A DNA stretch of 64,000 bases. Origin: Opisthorchis felineus (lineage: Eukaryota; Platyhelminthes; Trematoda; Opisthorchiida; Opisthorchiidae). Below are positions 23,259-34,791 of this stretch, piece after piece. The stretch is taken from assembly GCA_004794785.1 (NCBI GenBank), contig SJOL01009422.1, forward strand, positions 378,067 to 442,066, given 5' to 3'. The notes beneath the pieces are model-generated. The model ran no database searches. It was not told where the DNA came from and was given only the letters and a program-made list of their open reading frames with translations. Positions within the stretch are counted from its first letter, which is position 1, and every line of letters starts with the position of its first letter. The position numbers were made by a program, and so were the translations under genes.

Positions 23259-23891
23259 GTAAGTATTGCTCTTTTCGACTATGGTTTAGCTTGGTTCCAC
23301 TAGTCCTGAAGGAAAACTGTCACTTTGATCCCTTTTTTAGTCAAGCAACGTGACCAGTCGCTTGCTTTTTAGAGACTAGCAATCCGCCCAACCCTGTAAC
23401 AACTTAGGCAATTCCTCATGAGTAATCCACCTCTTTTTTCAAATTTCACTATACCCGCTTATTTGTCAATCATCGAATCACACACACATTTTTGTGTCGA
23501 GGCAGATATAGGGGTTTGGCCCGTGTGTTTCTCAATCCACCAAACGGATGAACGTGTTGCGGTGGTAGTTAGACAGACCTTAAGCTTGGAGGATGCAACA
23601 GAGCAGCAATGAAGAGGATGACACTACCATAATTTTTCAACCGCACGAATGTTTTCCTATCACTTGAGGTTACCATTTAAAAACAGAAAAATTTGCCTTG
23701 GTTCCAGCAAGAATAATATACCTAATAACTTTACTCTATTTATCCGGAACTTTTGCACGTTTTATTCTCCGTAATTTCACTTTGAAATGGTGTTATTCAT
23801 TTTTGCACAATGTGTTTTTTATGAAGAACAAGCTGTACTCCACCATAATTTTTTATCAGCTTAGAGAAACCTTCTGTCCGCTTATTTTTAG

Positions 23892-23915
23892 TTTACTGCT
23901 TGAGACGAATTCTGA
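23892..23915 (+). CDS. candidate MEG micro-exon (24 nt)
   Basis: A strong acceptor (CTTCTGTCCGCTTATTTTTAG|) and good donor (A|GTAAGA) enclose 24 nt. Phase 1, reading YCLRRIL between split codons. Both sites are good and the phase fits; the peptide is more basic and hydrophobic than the firm exons. Confidence 0.45.
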
Positions 23916-25274
23916 GTAAGAAAATTGGGTCCAACTAATTTAGTGCCGCCTCTTTACCAGTGGCCGTCACCTTATCGTTGTGGAAAATTAACTGTCCTCT
24001 ACCTGCTTCTATGTAAATTTCCGATGATTAAAGATTGGCAAAGGAGTGAGTTTCGTTCTTACTTAGTTTAGTTTAGTTGACTTCGCGTTTGAAAAGACTA
24101 TTTTCTAAGTGAAAAATTAACTCTATGCTATTCCAAAGTGCTTTTATTATCCACCCCTTGCTGTCGCCCATTTCAGGGCTCCGCAAGCATATGAGGCAAC
24201 TATAATTGAATATAGTGCCGAGAAAAATGAATGAATTTTTGTTGGATTGCTAATGCTTTATTTTGCTTACAGGACCTACCTTTATCGACAACATAATTCG
24301 AAAAACCAGCAACCATTTTCAGGCGATTAAACTCAAGTAGAAAACATGCGTGTTTTGCAGCAGAAGTGCTGTGATAAAACTTTGCAGGACAAGCGTCGTA
24401 TTTCATGCTACATTAAAACATTTACCGGTAAGCATTACACGGACCGTTTGCTTCCGAGTCACAAAAGTCGTTGAGGATGGAAGTACGGCGTATTTGTTTA
24501 GTGCTACAAATTTACACGATATAAAATCAGAATACCCTTCCTAGACTAAATAAAATTCAGCCTTCCCAATTAAATTGAGTTTTTTCACAGGATTTATGTC
24601 TATACTTAACTTCACATATAGGTGATTTTCGGAATTCCATTTCGCGCAAACTACTTGCTGACGAAATCCCTCTTGGAAAGGCCAAACCTCGCCACAGTGG
24701 TACTAGATTAACTTTATTGTACTCTGACACCGTGGAATGTATAGCTTGGAGCGTCGGAAGCTAGTAGTGCAGTAAATTGTGGAAATGTGGTTATTACCAA
24801 TCCAAGCATATAACAGTTTTCCTAGATCGGCTGGTTGAATTATTATTCCCGCAAAAGGCTAAGTCATCAAATACCTGTGATTTTTTAGGATTCCGGGGCT
24901 TTAAACAAACACATTGTTCACAGTGTTCCATTTTGAGGAAACTGAATATACCGGCCATCTGAAGGTGGTCTCCTTGATGTTTGTGGATCAGATTCATGGG
25001 CCGGTACGTGGCCCATGAAGTACAGTGGCAAATAAATATTTGTCTATCACATACAGATTAGTTATACAGAATAACTGACCGAAGTGACACTTTGCGTTCC
25101 AAAAGCAAGGTTTCCGATTATGTTTTTGCTGCTTTGATGCTCATGTTCGTCAAAAGTAAACAGAAAAAGTGAGATATGAAAAAATATTATATATTTAGGA
25201 AAGGCCTAAGGAAATCCCCCTTTGTGTTCCCAGTGCTTCGGTTAAAAGCTTGTTCTCAATGCTCTACACTTAAG

Positions 25275-25295
25275 AACATAATTTTCACATGTTTA
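25275..25295 (+). CDS. candidate MEG micro-exon (21 nt)
   Basis: The acceptor follows TTGTTCTCAATGCTCTACAC and ends TTAAG|, with donor A|GTAAGA. Phase 1, reading HNFHMF between split codons. Moderate sites only. Confidence 0.28.
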
Positions 25296-26417
25296 GTAAG
25301 AAATTGGACAAGGAAATCTTTGCACTATTTTGCGTCAACCCATTTCCATTCCGCTGTTTGACTTCCTTCAGGCCAGCTGTATACTATGTGTAAACAATCG
25401 TTTAAGACTCACCTCGGCGAGTCCAGGGCCATCATGATAGTCGAAAATGAATGATCCTTTATGAATTATGACACATCTTTAGATAGGCTGAAAAGGAATA
25501 ATGTGCACCTGAAGCATCCTGTGGGAAGTAAACGCGTGACAAAATAATCTGCACGATTCTTGACTTCATTTTGAGACTAATTGTGAATGATTGGTTACGC
25601 TGCATCCGTCACAGCTGGAACAACATAAACGTAACTTCAATAAACTGCACTTGGTATTGGTCAAAATGAAAGCACTTATTTCAAGTCCATTTCCAGAAAA
25701 CAGGTAGAGAAACTGCGGCGTGCAGCTGCGTTTAGCACTGCACAGCTAATATTGTCTGTGTTGTGGTGGATGAATCTGACGTCTAACCGTGAATAAGTTG
25801 TTTGCCAGCGCCTTGATGTGTTGCGGCGCACCGAAGTGCATACTGGGCTAACATCGTCCCAACTACCGACTTCCTGTTCATGCGACTAGGAATACTTGGA
25901 CCGTAATTATTTTAGGTCTGATCCATGAGCTTCACTAAAGCTTGTGGATTCGGAAGTGCATGTAACTAATTTTGAAGTACAAGTTAACGAAAATATATAT
26001 TGCTCAAAAAGTTAGAGGATAAAGAACAGTGTTCTAAATGCGTGTGGCCTATTCCAACGCCTTAGAAGTTTTGGCTCTCATGAACGTATATTTTCTGCAA
26101 ACATGTAACCAGGCTTTGCTAATTTTGGGGGATACTGCTACTCAAGTTTTACACCCAGCCAGGTGAAAACCGCTATGCAGTATTAAGTCTATCATGCTCA
26201 AGCTTCCTTCTTAACAGGCAGGCAGTGCGCACTAGATAAAAGTTCCAGTGAATTTCACGCAAAGTCCCAACCTTTGCTCTCAATAATTCACAGATATTGA
26301 GTTCGGGGTCCGTTAACGAGCTCCGTTGACAACTAGCGGCTGATTAGTGCGCCGGAAGGTGATTAAATCAAAATTATAGATAGCGGCCCTGTTTAAGAAA
26401 AAGATTGGCAGATGTGA

Positions 26418-26898
26418 ATGTGCTTCGTAGTGCACAAACGTCACTCACCTCACTTTTCCAAATCAGGCTTGGGTGGGCAAATTTTTGAAGACAATAAACT
26501 TGGCTCTACAACTATTGCCCAATTCCTAACCGGTCAAGTACAAAGAGATCCATGTAGGTTTCGGCTAGATACCTTCTGCCTCGTTTCTGTGGTAATAATG
26601 GATACCAAAACCTACGCAGCTGGGTGCTGTCGAAAAAGATACATTGTGGTAACATTTTCCTACTCGAAGGGCGTATCATACAAACCCCATTCTGAAAGAT
26701 TAGTAACCACAACAACATCAAGATTTCCGCAATTTTTTCCTCCTGATCCTCCGCTGCGCCAGAGTACGGACACTTGTCTGACTTCGCCACCGCCAGTTGA
26801 AAGTGGGAAACAGGACGGATGTCGATAATCATGGAATAAACATGCACCAAACCTCCGTTCTCTCGGAGCTTCACTAAATATATGGTTAAACTCACCAT
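26418..26898. other. overlapping long open frames on both strands, not interpreted
   Basis: A plus-strand frame of 136 codons (26418-26828) and a minus-strand frame of 128 codons (26898-26512) cover the same DNA. Neither shows a recognisable domain, signal peptide or splice-site pattern. In a window this size one or two frames of this length are expected by chance. Confidence 0.25.
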
Positions 26899-28715
26899 TG
26901 CAGAATCAAAAATATTTTCAAATTGTCACGTTTCCTAGTTTATGATACTAGTTTACTCCAAATGTGGTTACGAGACGAATGTTATCCAAGTTCTGAACAC
27001 TTCATAGTTCCGCTTCCCACATAATCTACATTGCACACTCACACAAGAACAGCTCATAATGGAGCCTCGTACGCTTATCTGTCCAGGGTTATGGCACTTT
27101 GCTTCCAAGTGTGTCTAAATGTAGAAAATGTGACCCGGCAATACCCTCATCTGTGACCCTAAAGCCCTTGCTTGCACAATTTCTAAGATAATGTGAAACG
27201 CTCCGTAGCATTAAGTGCTACTTCTTGAATTGTAAGTGGGACTTGCAATCAACTTTCAATCCCTTTACCTAGTGTTTGCAAACAGAATGCAAAAACCGCA
27301 ATCAGTTTGACCGGTACATCCGTTCTTCTCACCTTAAAGAGGAAAAATATCAGTTGCGTTTTCTAGGAACCTCACGTCAGTGGTTATAAAAGATTTCTTC
27401 AGGGATCCATTAGGCTGCAGGGGTCAGCCTGGTACTAAGCCTCAGAGCAGTGCACTACTGTTTTACTCGCAATGCGGCTGCCAGCAAAAGGTGCCTTCTT
27501 TAGTTTTGAAAATATTTCCGTCATACTGAATAATCCGCCAAGATGACAGCTTGGTTCGTGTTAAGTACATGATGCACAATCGCTTCAACCTTATCTGAGC
27601 TGAGTTTTTCCCCGAACCCAAATGAAAGGCTGTTTGACACCATTAGGAGAGAATTTTTCTTTTGGTCTACGTCTTACAACAAAATTGCATTATTAGTCTT
27701 GGTAATAAACAAACCTTTTCATGGTAGTAGACTGCATGGGTTAGCACCATGTGAATCAGATTACTTTTAAAATTCACAGAATGGAGGTTATTCCTGCTGC
27801 GTGGTACGTTCTACTTTTCAATACGTTTGTCGTAATTTTCACAAAAATTCTGATTATACTGCCACGGGGTCTACTAGGAGTTGGTCCCATTTTTGATTTG
27901 TTGTCAGTAATGTAAATAAATCCAATTAAACTAATGCATTTATGAGTTGATATTAGTTAGTTTTGCGACACCCAATTATGCGTATTCGGTCCACAAATGT
28001 CAAAAACACTGAAGCAGGTTCTTTGTAAAAATTAGTTTATGCATACATCACGCAACTTCTATCATCTTTGTTTAAAGTTTTGTGGTGTCGTATCTCCTGT
28101 TTGAAGACAATAAACGAGTAGCCGACCACAACTCATTGAAACAACTTTTTATTACAGTCTTATTTCGTACCAAGCGTGGCACTGATAAATTGGGTAGCCA
28201 TAGAATAGATATCGGACGAGTAGTGTTTTCATAATGGAAGCAAAGCCAAGCAAATTTTCCCGCTGGATCCGCATCGTTCACGTCTTCAAAGATTGAAGTT
28301 TTGGCGCAAGAAGTATGCAGCTACTCAAAATATCAACATTTTGTTATTCACAGAGAGGAAAGCAACCCTCCTCTTGATCAATGGTTGAGAGAATTTATTA
28401 CCCGTTAAACGGCGGACAGTACTGATGGGGCATGCGAGTAGTATGTGGTTTTCTCGTAACTCCGTCTCGCGTCTAACGAAAGGTGCACCCCATGGGGTTT
28501 ATTAAGGAATCTCTGTGACCACTTTGCAGCTTTCGTTCACAATTGCGTGATAGTCAGTTAATATTTACGAAAGTTGAAGAAGGCGCATGAGGATGTTCAC
28601 TTTTTAAAAATAAGGTGCATATGAGATGTTTACTTTCATGTCCAATAATTTGTAACCGTTTACTTGGTGTTTGCTAATAAACGACTTCGCGGCGAAGGGC
28701 TCTTCTCCTTACATT

Positions 28716-28733
28716 TGGTGCCGGAGTCAGGAT
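28716..28733 (+). promoter_or_regulatory. tRNA primer binding site of LTR element
   Basis: The 18 bases beginning TGGTGCCGGAGTC are the complement of a tRNA 3' end including CCA, two bases after the presumed LTR terminus (TTACA). This is the expected place for minus-strand DNA priming by an LTR retrotransposon. Confidence 0.7.
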
Positions 28734-28916
28734 ACTGATGAAGATCCCGTGGCCACAGCCTTCTGAGGGTGGGGATGTACAGACTTTCCTGGAGGATTTC
28801 GAGGAGGTTGCGGAGGCGGCTGGGCTGGAGACTGACCTGCAGGCCCGTTTTCAGTTAGCTAATATTTCAAAATTCCTAGGATGTCTAATCCAGTTCTACA
28901 TTATCTTCAAATGCAG

Positions 28917-28922
28917 TCTTAG
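28917..28922 (+). CDS. candidate 6-nt micro-exon
   Basis: Acceptor TTATCTTCAAATGCAG|, six bases, donor G|GTGAGA, phase 1 (split codon, Leu, split codon). Exons of 6 nt are documented in schistosome MEGs. It lies at the edge of the gag remnant, which lowers my trust. Confidence 0.27.
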   Translation, partial: S

Positions 28923-28990
28923 GTGAGATTTGATCGATTGAATTCAATATCAATTGCAAGGAAATTTGTTTGCCTCTGTTTATCTATTAG

Positions 28991-29011
28991 TATTCCGAAT
29001 GATTACTTCAA
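28991..29011 (+). CDS. MEG micro-exon (21 nt)
   Basis: A strong acceptor (TTGCCTCTGTTTATCTATTAG|) and strong donor (A|GTGAGTTG) enclose 21 nt, phase 1 at both ends, reading Phe-Arg-Met-Ile-Thr-Ser between split codons. Placed between the 20326 and 29915 exons it gives Leu (T+TA) and Lys (A+AA), avoiding the stop that direct joining would create. Confidence 0.55.
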
Positions 29012-29536
29012 GTGAGTTGAATAGAGTTACACTTTCCCGCAGTTGTGCAGTTGTTTGATAAATTGGGACCAGAACAGATATCAATAGGCGACTCTACCCT
29101 AAATTTAATTTACTGCTATAAGGTAGAACGTCTGCGTTGATAATCCCGCGCAATAACCTTCAACATGTAGTGGCTGCCTTCGAGTATGTGTAGTTTTTAT
29201 TCATTGGCATACATTAGATCGGGACACAACTGTAAGCATCAGCGGCAGTGGCCAAGATATCTCAAAAAGGATGTTGAACCTGCGCCTGGCGTCAGCAAAG
29301 TTATTTTGCAGAACCAACGTTATGCCGAACTCATTAAAATAATCAAATGAGTAGCGACTTTATTTAATGGAGGCTGGAGAACCACCCGGGACAGTAGTTC
29401 TAGTAGTCTTCATCTCACCCGATCGTGCAGAATGATAACACTTGGGATATGCTTGGGCATAGATTGCTGCCAAACAGTAGAATTCGAAACAATCTCACTT
29501 TGTTTTGTGCTCTTTATTCTTCTTATAAAACTAGAA

Positions 29537-29659
29537 CCCAGCAGGCAGAGTTTTGTCCTCATAGGAACTAAGCCGCCGTATATAATTCTGACCGATCCAG
29601 GAGCTGAATTCCCGAGAACTAACGCACCGTCGGTGGACGCGCGCCATCCCGACTGGTAA
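29537..29659 (+). CDS. possible alternative last exon, unknown
   Basis: After AG at the end of a T/C-rich stretch (CTCTTTATTCTTCTTATAAAACTAG|) the frame is open in phase 1 to TAA at 29657-29659. The product is protein-like (GTKPPYIILTDPGAEFPR, then a Pro/Asp/Ala-rich end), and the DNA is more GC-rich than its surroundings. It fits the phase of the MEG but has no clear poly(A) signal close behind. Confidence 0.3.
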   Translation, partial: PSRQSFVLIGTKPPYIILTDPGAEFPRTNAPSVDARHPDW

Positions 29660-29914
29660 AATTAAACTTCGTGAGATCATTATGGGCAAGACGATCCAGA
29701 GCTATTTTTTATTCAAATGTTTTTTATTGTGATATTTTAGTGGATTATTGATGGAACAACTTGCTCGTTAACTTTATTATCTTGATGCACTGCTCAGTGG
29801 GTCTCAGTAACAAACAACTCCTGCAGCTAAGACTGATTCCGGTTAGGTTCTGTAGCCCATTCGTTTGCAAATACCCGAGCCGAATTTAAAATATTACCGT
29901 TTTGTTTTTCTTAG

Positions 29915-29929
29915 AATTCAACAAAGCAG
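29915..29929 (+). CDS. MEG micro-exon (15 nt)
   Basis: A strong acceptor (CCGTTTTGTTTTTCTTAG|) and good donor (G|GTAGGTTA) enclose 15 nt, phase 1, reading Phe-Asn-Lys-Ala between split codons. One of the best defined candidates because of the uninterrupted T-rich tract. Confidence 0.62.
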
Positions 29930-30342
29930 GTAGGTTATATATAGGCATGAGTTACTCTTGGATAACTGAACGGTTTATTTTTAAACAATGGTCGGACGAA
30001 AAGAGGTGTCAAGTGATTTTATAGAAAAGCGTTTCTTGTCTCACAGTGGTACTCTTCGGCTGTAAGAATTACGGTGCATATTTTTGGCCCCCGATAGACT
30101 AACATGCTCCGGCAATAAACTTACAATCGTCCACTGTATAACCGCCCATCTTTGTATTAGCCAGTGTGGGGTATTCAAACCTCTCGGACAGAGTTCTTTC
30201 TTCTGAAGAGCAAAGACACTTCCACAGTTTATTTGGCAAATATATTTGTGCACCTCAAACGTCGCACTAGACAAGTCAACTATGTTTCGAAATGTGCACG
30301 CATTTATTAAATTCTAACCGTTGTCTTCTTTATTACTGCGAG

Positions 30343-30648
30343 GTGCGACGAGATTTTGGTTCGGGTGCTTTGTGAATCGCGCAGTGAATGTAAGGAACAT
30401 TCGGCTGCCTGCCAAAGGTCTACCAGTTAATGAAGTAATGGTAATAAACCCACGAGAACATGTGATCTGGGAAAAGTTCTTTGACTTCAAATATTACCTG
30501 CACTGGTTACGTGAACAAATGTTAAAAAGGCAAAGTTTACATGACTTTGAAAACGGACCATTGAGAAGTGTGCCGTTTTCTCACCAGCGCCGTATACTGG
30601 TGTTACTGACAAAAACATTACTGAAAGATCCCCAGTTGGTTTGGTGTG
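30343..30648 (+). CDS. large phase-1 exon (306 nt), unknown protein segment
   Basis: A strong pyrimidine tract (CCGTTGTCTTCTTTATTACTGCGAG|) precedes 306 nt of open frame, ended by the donor G|GTATGTAT. Phase 1 at both ends, length a multiple of 3. The product reads like a folded, basic protein: an Arg-rich start (ATRFWFGCFVNRAVNVRNIR), then VNEVMVINPREHVIWEKFFD, YYLHWLREQMLKRQSLHDFE and SHQRRILVLLTKTLLKDPQL. I do not recognise the family. It could be a large exon of the MEG (the phase fits between 29915 and 31889) or an exon of another gene; the contrast with the acidic micro-exons favours the latter. No in-frame ATG lies near the start. Confidence 0.45.
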
Positions 30649-31888
30649 GTATGTATATTAGTAGTATACTAGTATAGTATAGTACTTGGGCCCACTAATG
30701 GATTTCAAAGTTTTGTATACCACCCCAGCATGAACAAGTTTTTTTTGCAGAAAACTGTTTTATGACGTTCATAGTAAGAACGGTCCACAGAGCTTTTCTT
30801 ATTAGGCCAATAGGGTCATGCATTTCAATTTCGCCCGATGAACGCTCTGGTGCATAAACAGTTACACAGTCTAAAGGCAAACACTGGACGCCGTACCACA
30901 GGTTTGAACTGGTATTAAGTGCTAATCATAATCCAATTCATCAACGGCATCATGTTGATCAGTTTAGCGAAATTATCTGAATGTTTGAACCGGAAAACTT
31001 AAAATCGAACTTACCACCATCTAACTTAACTAGATTTTTGATTCGCAAGGCAAATTCTCGTGAGATTAAGGTATGTACTTGCAACATACGTACGCCCAGA
31101 AACCATCCTAAACCCATTTTCAAATTTTGTCCCGAACCAATACTGGGGGTAAACCGTTTTCCCCGCTGCACATGTGTACACAAATTTTGCAACTTACCTT
31201 ATCATGTTTAAGTTGATATCTTCCCGTGACTGTCAGTAGCTCGGAATGTTTTTTGTGTAGATTTCACAATGAAAAATCCCCTTCTTGTCGAGTTATCAAC
31301 GACTTTTGAAGCTTGTACAGAGACATAAGATGAAGTTCAATTTTCCCTAAGAAAAGAGGGGACCTTTTAAAACGAACGTGGTTACGAACTGTGGGCAAGC
31401 AGTTACTGTATTTTAAGCGCACTATTACAGCTGATGCAAGGAAGCCTACAGACTAGCAATTCAAAAGGCAAACTCTTCAAATTTGCCCTTCCATTGATTG
31501 CCTGCCCTAGTTTGGTGCCTTCCAACTATTTTTGTCATGCTTTATCACATAAGTAAAAACTGAAACATTGTTTAAACAGTGCGGTCGCACAGCTTCGGTT
31601 AAACGAGTTGGAGTTGTGCGATTAGGAAATGAAAAGTGAAGTTTCAGTTTGTTAAGTCAGAAATAACTTTTCACTAGTACTCAGCCCTTATTTAGTTTAA
31701 CTCAAGACGGTTCGTTTGTTGCGCAATTGGCAAGTCATTTTGCCACATGGCTTTAGTAGTTGGCTTGCAGCAATTACGTTAGGGGCAAAATGTTCCACAC
31801 ATCAACCTGATTTTCTTGCTTCTCTAATATCTATTACAATCGATATTGAGTAATATATGCGTTTATTACATTTTTTATTGTCTAACAG

Positions 31889-31909
31889 AATACGAGGAGG
31901 TGCGTAAGC
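31889..31909 (+). CDS. MEG micro-exon (15 or 21 nt) with tandem donors
   Basis: A strong acceptor (TTTTTTATTGTCTAACAG|) is followed by two donors six bases apart: C|GTAAGC at 31904 and C|GTAAGTGG at 31910. The short form (15 nt) reads Tyr-Glu-Glu-Val between split codons; the long form (21 nt) adds Arg-Lys. Both keep phase 1. The second donor is the stronger. Confidence 0.65.
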
Positions 31910-34401
31910 GTAAGTGGCGGTAACAAGTTAGCCCACTTAAATTACATTGACTGGCAAATTTTAAAAATTGGACAAAGCAAACATTTGATGGTTGCTTGTA
32001 TGATAAAAAATTGACGGATGCGTTTGAACGTGGATACACTGAGATGCGTAAGATTTAGAAATACAGGCATGATTATTGTATGGATTTTTCATTCTGGACA
32101 ACATGGCAGACTTTAAGTTTGGCATAAAAGTGAATTTGCTTCCTAATGCAGACTGTGCTCAAAACACTAGTACATTCCTACGTCGTATCATGGACGCCTC
32201 TGTTTCAGGGGCTTGAACGATATGGGGTAAACATTTTCAGCCTAAAGTGATACTGAGCACAAATTGAGACAAACACGTAGTTGTATACACTAAACAAATA
32301 AATCCTGTGCCACTTGCAACACTTGCAGACGGTTCTTTTTCTGCACCACGGGGATCTGCACATGGTGTGCAATATGTGCACTGAACCGAACCAGCATGTC
32401 GAATCCTTACGTCAACATTATCGGTACGCTATGTCATAAAAAATGGGTAAACACAACCTGGTTTCCTGCAGGGTGGAATGACTTGAAACTAACTTTTTCA
32501 GCCAGATAAATTCGGCGATTATTCAAACCCGAATTCAAAGCAAAGGACCAACATCGTGGATAGCTGATGTTACACCAGCGCCAACGATGTGCTTTGAAAT
32601 GTTTAATTTGTCTAATACAAACCCCATCACATCGCACCAAGGATAAGGATTTGCCAACTTGTACGGCCCAGGTGACCATAGCCAGTTGAACACTTGCGCA
32701 TGTGCTGACTAAACAGAATCTCTCTTCTCAGAATAATAATCCATATAAACAAACCGGTCTCTGAAACCAAGGGCTCTAGAGTACAGTTTAAGACCAGTAT
32801 CACGTTTACGGAAAACATCAGCGAAAATGGAATTCTGAGTTGCACGGGTTAGATGAAAGCAATCTTTTAGAAAAATACTTTCCAAAGTAAGCGAAAAATG
32901 TTATGTCATTTGACACCAAAACCTTAAATCTTTAAATATCCGATTGAGCTTTTTGAAAACACTGAACTTCATAACTAAGCTTCATAATTTTTGAACAATC
33001 AGCCTACAAGAAAAAACGTGTATACGGGGAACAACTATGGCAAATAAATCACTATCGGAGCAAACGAGATTGGCACAATATTGTTTGAGACGACTTTAAT
33101 TGAAGACATGAAACAACTTTGACTGTTGAGGGCTGAAATTTGTAACAACGTGTATACTTATCGTGATTAATGGGCCTCAACTCAGATGCCAGGGCGCATT
33201 TCCCCTTATGTATAATCCAATGTACAAAATGCATTATCCAGTCGGGGTGCAGACTGCAAGTCACATGTCACGTTGGAGGAAAATTGATATTCACGGAATC
33301 TTAGCTACGAAATTCAAGGGGCACTCCTATCATGAACCTGTGCTAAAAAGGTTAATTTACATTAATTTCTGTGGTTAAAACAAAGAGTATATGCTTTGAC
33401 GGGAAGACGCAATTCATTCGACACAATTTCCAGCTGCCATCGGACGATTCTTTGGCTGCAAGTCGGATTCAAATCTAATACCGATATACACAGGAAAACA
33501 CGAAATGCGAGTAAAACGCAAAGCTGTTACGCTGGGGAAAAAAGGGGAATCATGTCCAAACGAAACAGTTTTCTTATGTTGTTCGCAGTGTAGCACAGGT
33601 ATTAGTAGGGGACTGATGCCTTCACCTAAAAGGTGCCCTTAGGAAGGCAAAGTGACTAAATAGAGGGAAGACGACCATAGAGGTCAACTCATCGTTCAAC
33701 GTTTGACCATATTTCAGTGGGAGCTGGAATAGTTTTGCAAAATGGCGGAAAGGTTACCACTCACGACAATTCATTCGGAATTCAGCAGAAAGTGACAGCG
33801 CAGTAGGATATTCTCGCCATCCATGCTTCACATATATATTTCACTATGCAGAGCTATCATCTCGACTGGGGCAGTGTAATTTGCTCCCTTTTTGTGAAAC
33901 GTACTTATACCGACTAAATATCCTGGTTTTCGGGCCAGATGTTATTGTCTTTAGCTCACAAACGCTAACATTTGGTCCATCATGTACGCTTTCATATTTA
34001 AATTTATAGGACCAAAATCCTGCAAATACAAGATAAACTGCAGCTTTGTGTGACACGATAGATTATGTAGACTGGGACGAAATGAAAGTGAATTCATCCG
34101 CAAAATTCTGTCATAATTGCATGCGACCTGGGTGTAACAGATTTGCTGCTAAAACAGCAATATTTATGTGGATACATATGAGGTTGCCAACAAGCTAATC
34201 ATACAAAAGTCAGCGCAGGCGCAGGATACCAAATTTGGCAAACGGAGATATATGTTCTTTTCTGAATAAAATTTAAAAAAAATTTAATCATGCTACTAAT
34301 AAGGTAGCGTGTACGCACATTGCACTGCACATTGCACGTTATGGCTTAAAGTTTTTAAGTGATTGGTGAGTCAAAAAAAATCATTAATTTTTTCACAATA
34401 G

Positions 34402-34425
34402 TCGCAAGTAACTTTGAAGCAGAAG
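34402..34425 (+). CDS. MEG micro-exon (24 nt)
   Basis: Acceptor ATTTTTTCACAATAG|, 24 nt, strong donor G|GTAAGTG. Phase 1, reading Ala-Ser-Asn-Phe-Glu-Ala-Glu between split codons, acidic like exons 2 and 7402. Confidence 0.62.
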
Positions 34426-34646
34426 GTAAGTGTCAATGAATTTGAAATTAGTAGCAAACAATCAAAAAGGACTGGAATAATGAATCAAAACTGAAATTGT
34501 ATTCCATAAGATAATTCCTCAAGTGACAACCCACAGCGTTGCCACGATACGTTTGTCAGTTTAGACTTGTACCGAACGCATTATGATCTGAAAAAGCTAT
34601 CCGTGACGTAAAATGCTATGCAGTTTTCCATCAATGGCTTAGAAAG

Positions 34647-34686
34647 GATAGTAGATAGATAGATAGATAGTAGACAGATAGTAGAC
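34647..34686. repeat. (GATA)n microsatellite, imperfect
   Basis: GATA/TAGA units, four perfect in a row then interrupted by TAGACA. It lies between two micro-exons. Confidence 0.85.
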
Positions 34687-34770
34687 ACGGCTTTACAATC
34701 CAAGACTTTTGCTTGTACATCCAACAAATTGGGCAGAGTCCTAAGCATTTAAAATATTTTTCATTATTAG

Positions 34771-34791
34771 TGAGACCGTTTTATTTGAAAG
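34771..34791 (+). CDS. MEG micro-exon (21 nt)
   Basis: Acceptor ATATTTTTCATTATTAG|, 21 nt, strong donor G|GTAAGCT. Phase 1, reading Arg-Pro-Phe-Tyr-Leu-Lys between split codons. It lies 345 nt after the 34402 exon; the join gives Val (G+TG). Confidence 0.6.

Larger units (their letters stand above)
28674..28926 (+). mobile_element. Ty3/gypsy-like LTR element fragment: LTR end, primer site, gag start
   Basis: The end of a probable LTR carries AATAAA at 28676-28681 and a small hairpin (CTTCG CGG CGAAG), ending ...TTACA at 28713. A primer binding site follows at 28716, then an ORF from the ATG at 28738. That ORF reads MKIPWPQPSEGG, then DVQTFLEDFEEVAEAAGLET. An acidic phi-x-x-F-x-x-x-F-E segment right after the leader is typical of gypsy gag N-termini. 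Similarity fades after about 28860 and the rest of gag-pol is absent, so this is a 5' remnant. The LTR's 5' border cannot be set because no second LTR is in the window. Confidence 0.65.

Noticed and set aside
24256..24324. Good acceptor (TTTATTTTGCTTACAG) with phase-1 open frame to TAG and AATAAA at about 24548
   Set aside because: A plausible early last exon, but such open ends are frequent by chance and no donor-side test is available.
31015..31056. A 42-nt minus-strand stretch with acceptor, GTAAGTTC donor and phase 1 on both sides
   Set aside because: Single hit on the opposite strand with no partners. It serves as a measure of background: isolated symmetric pairs do occur by chance.
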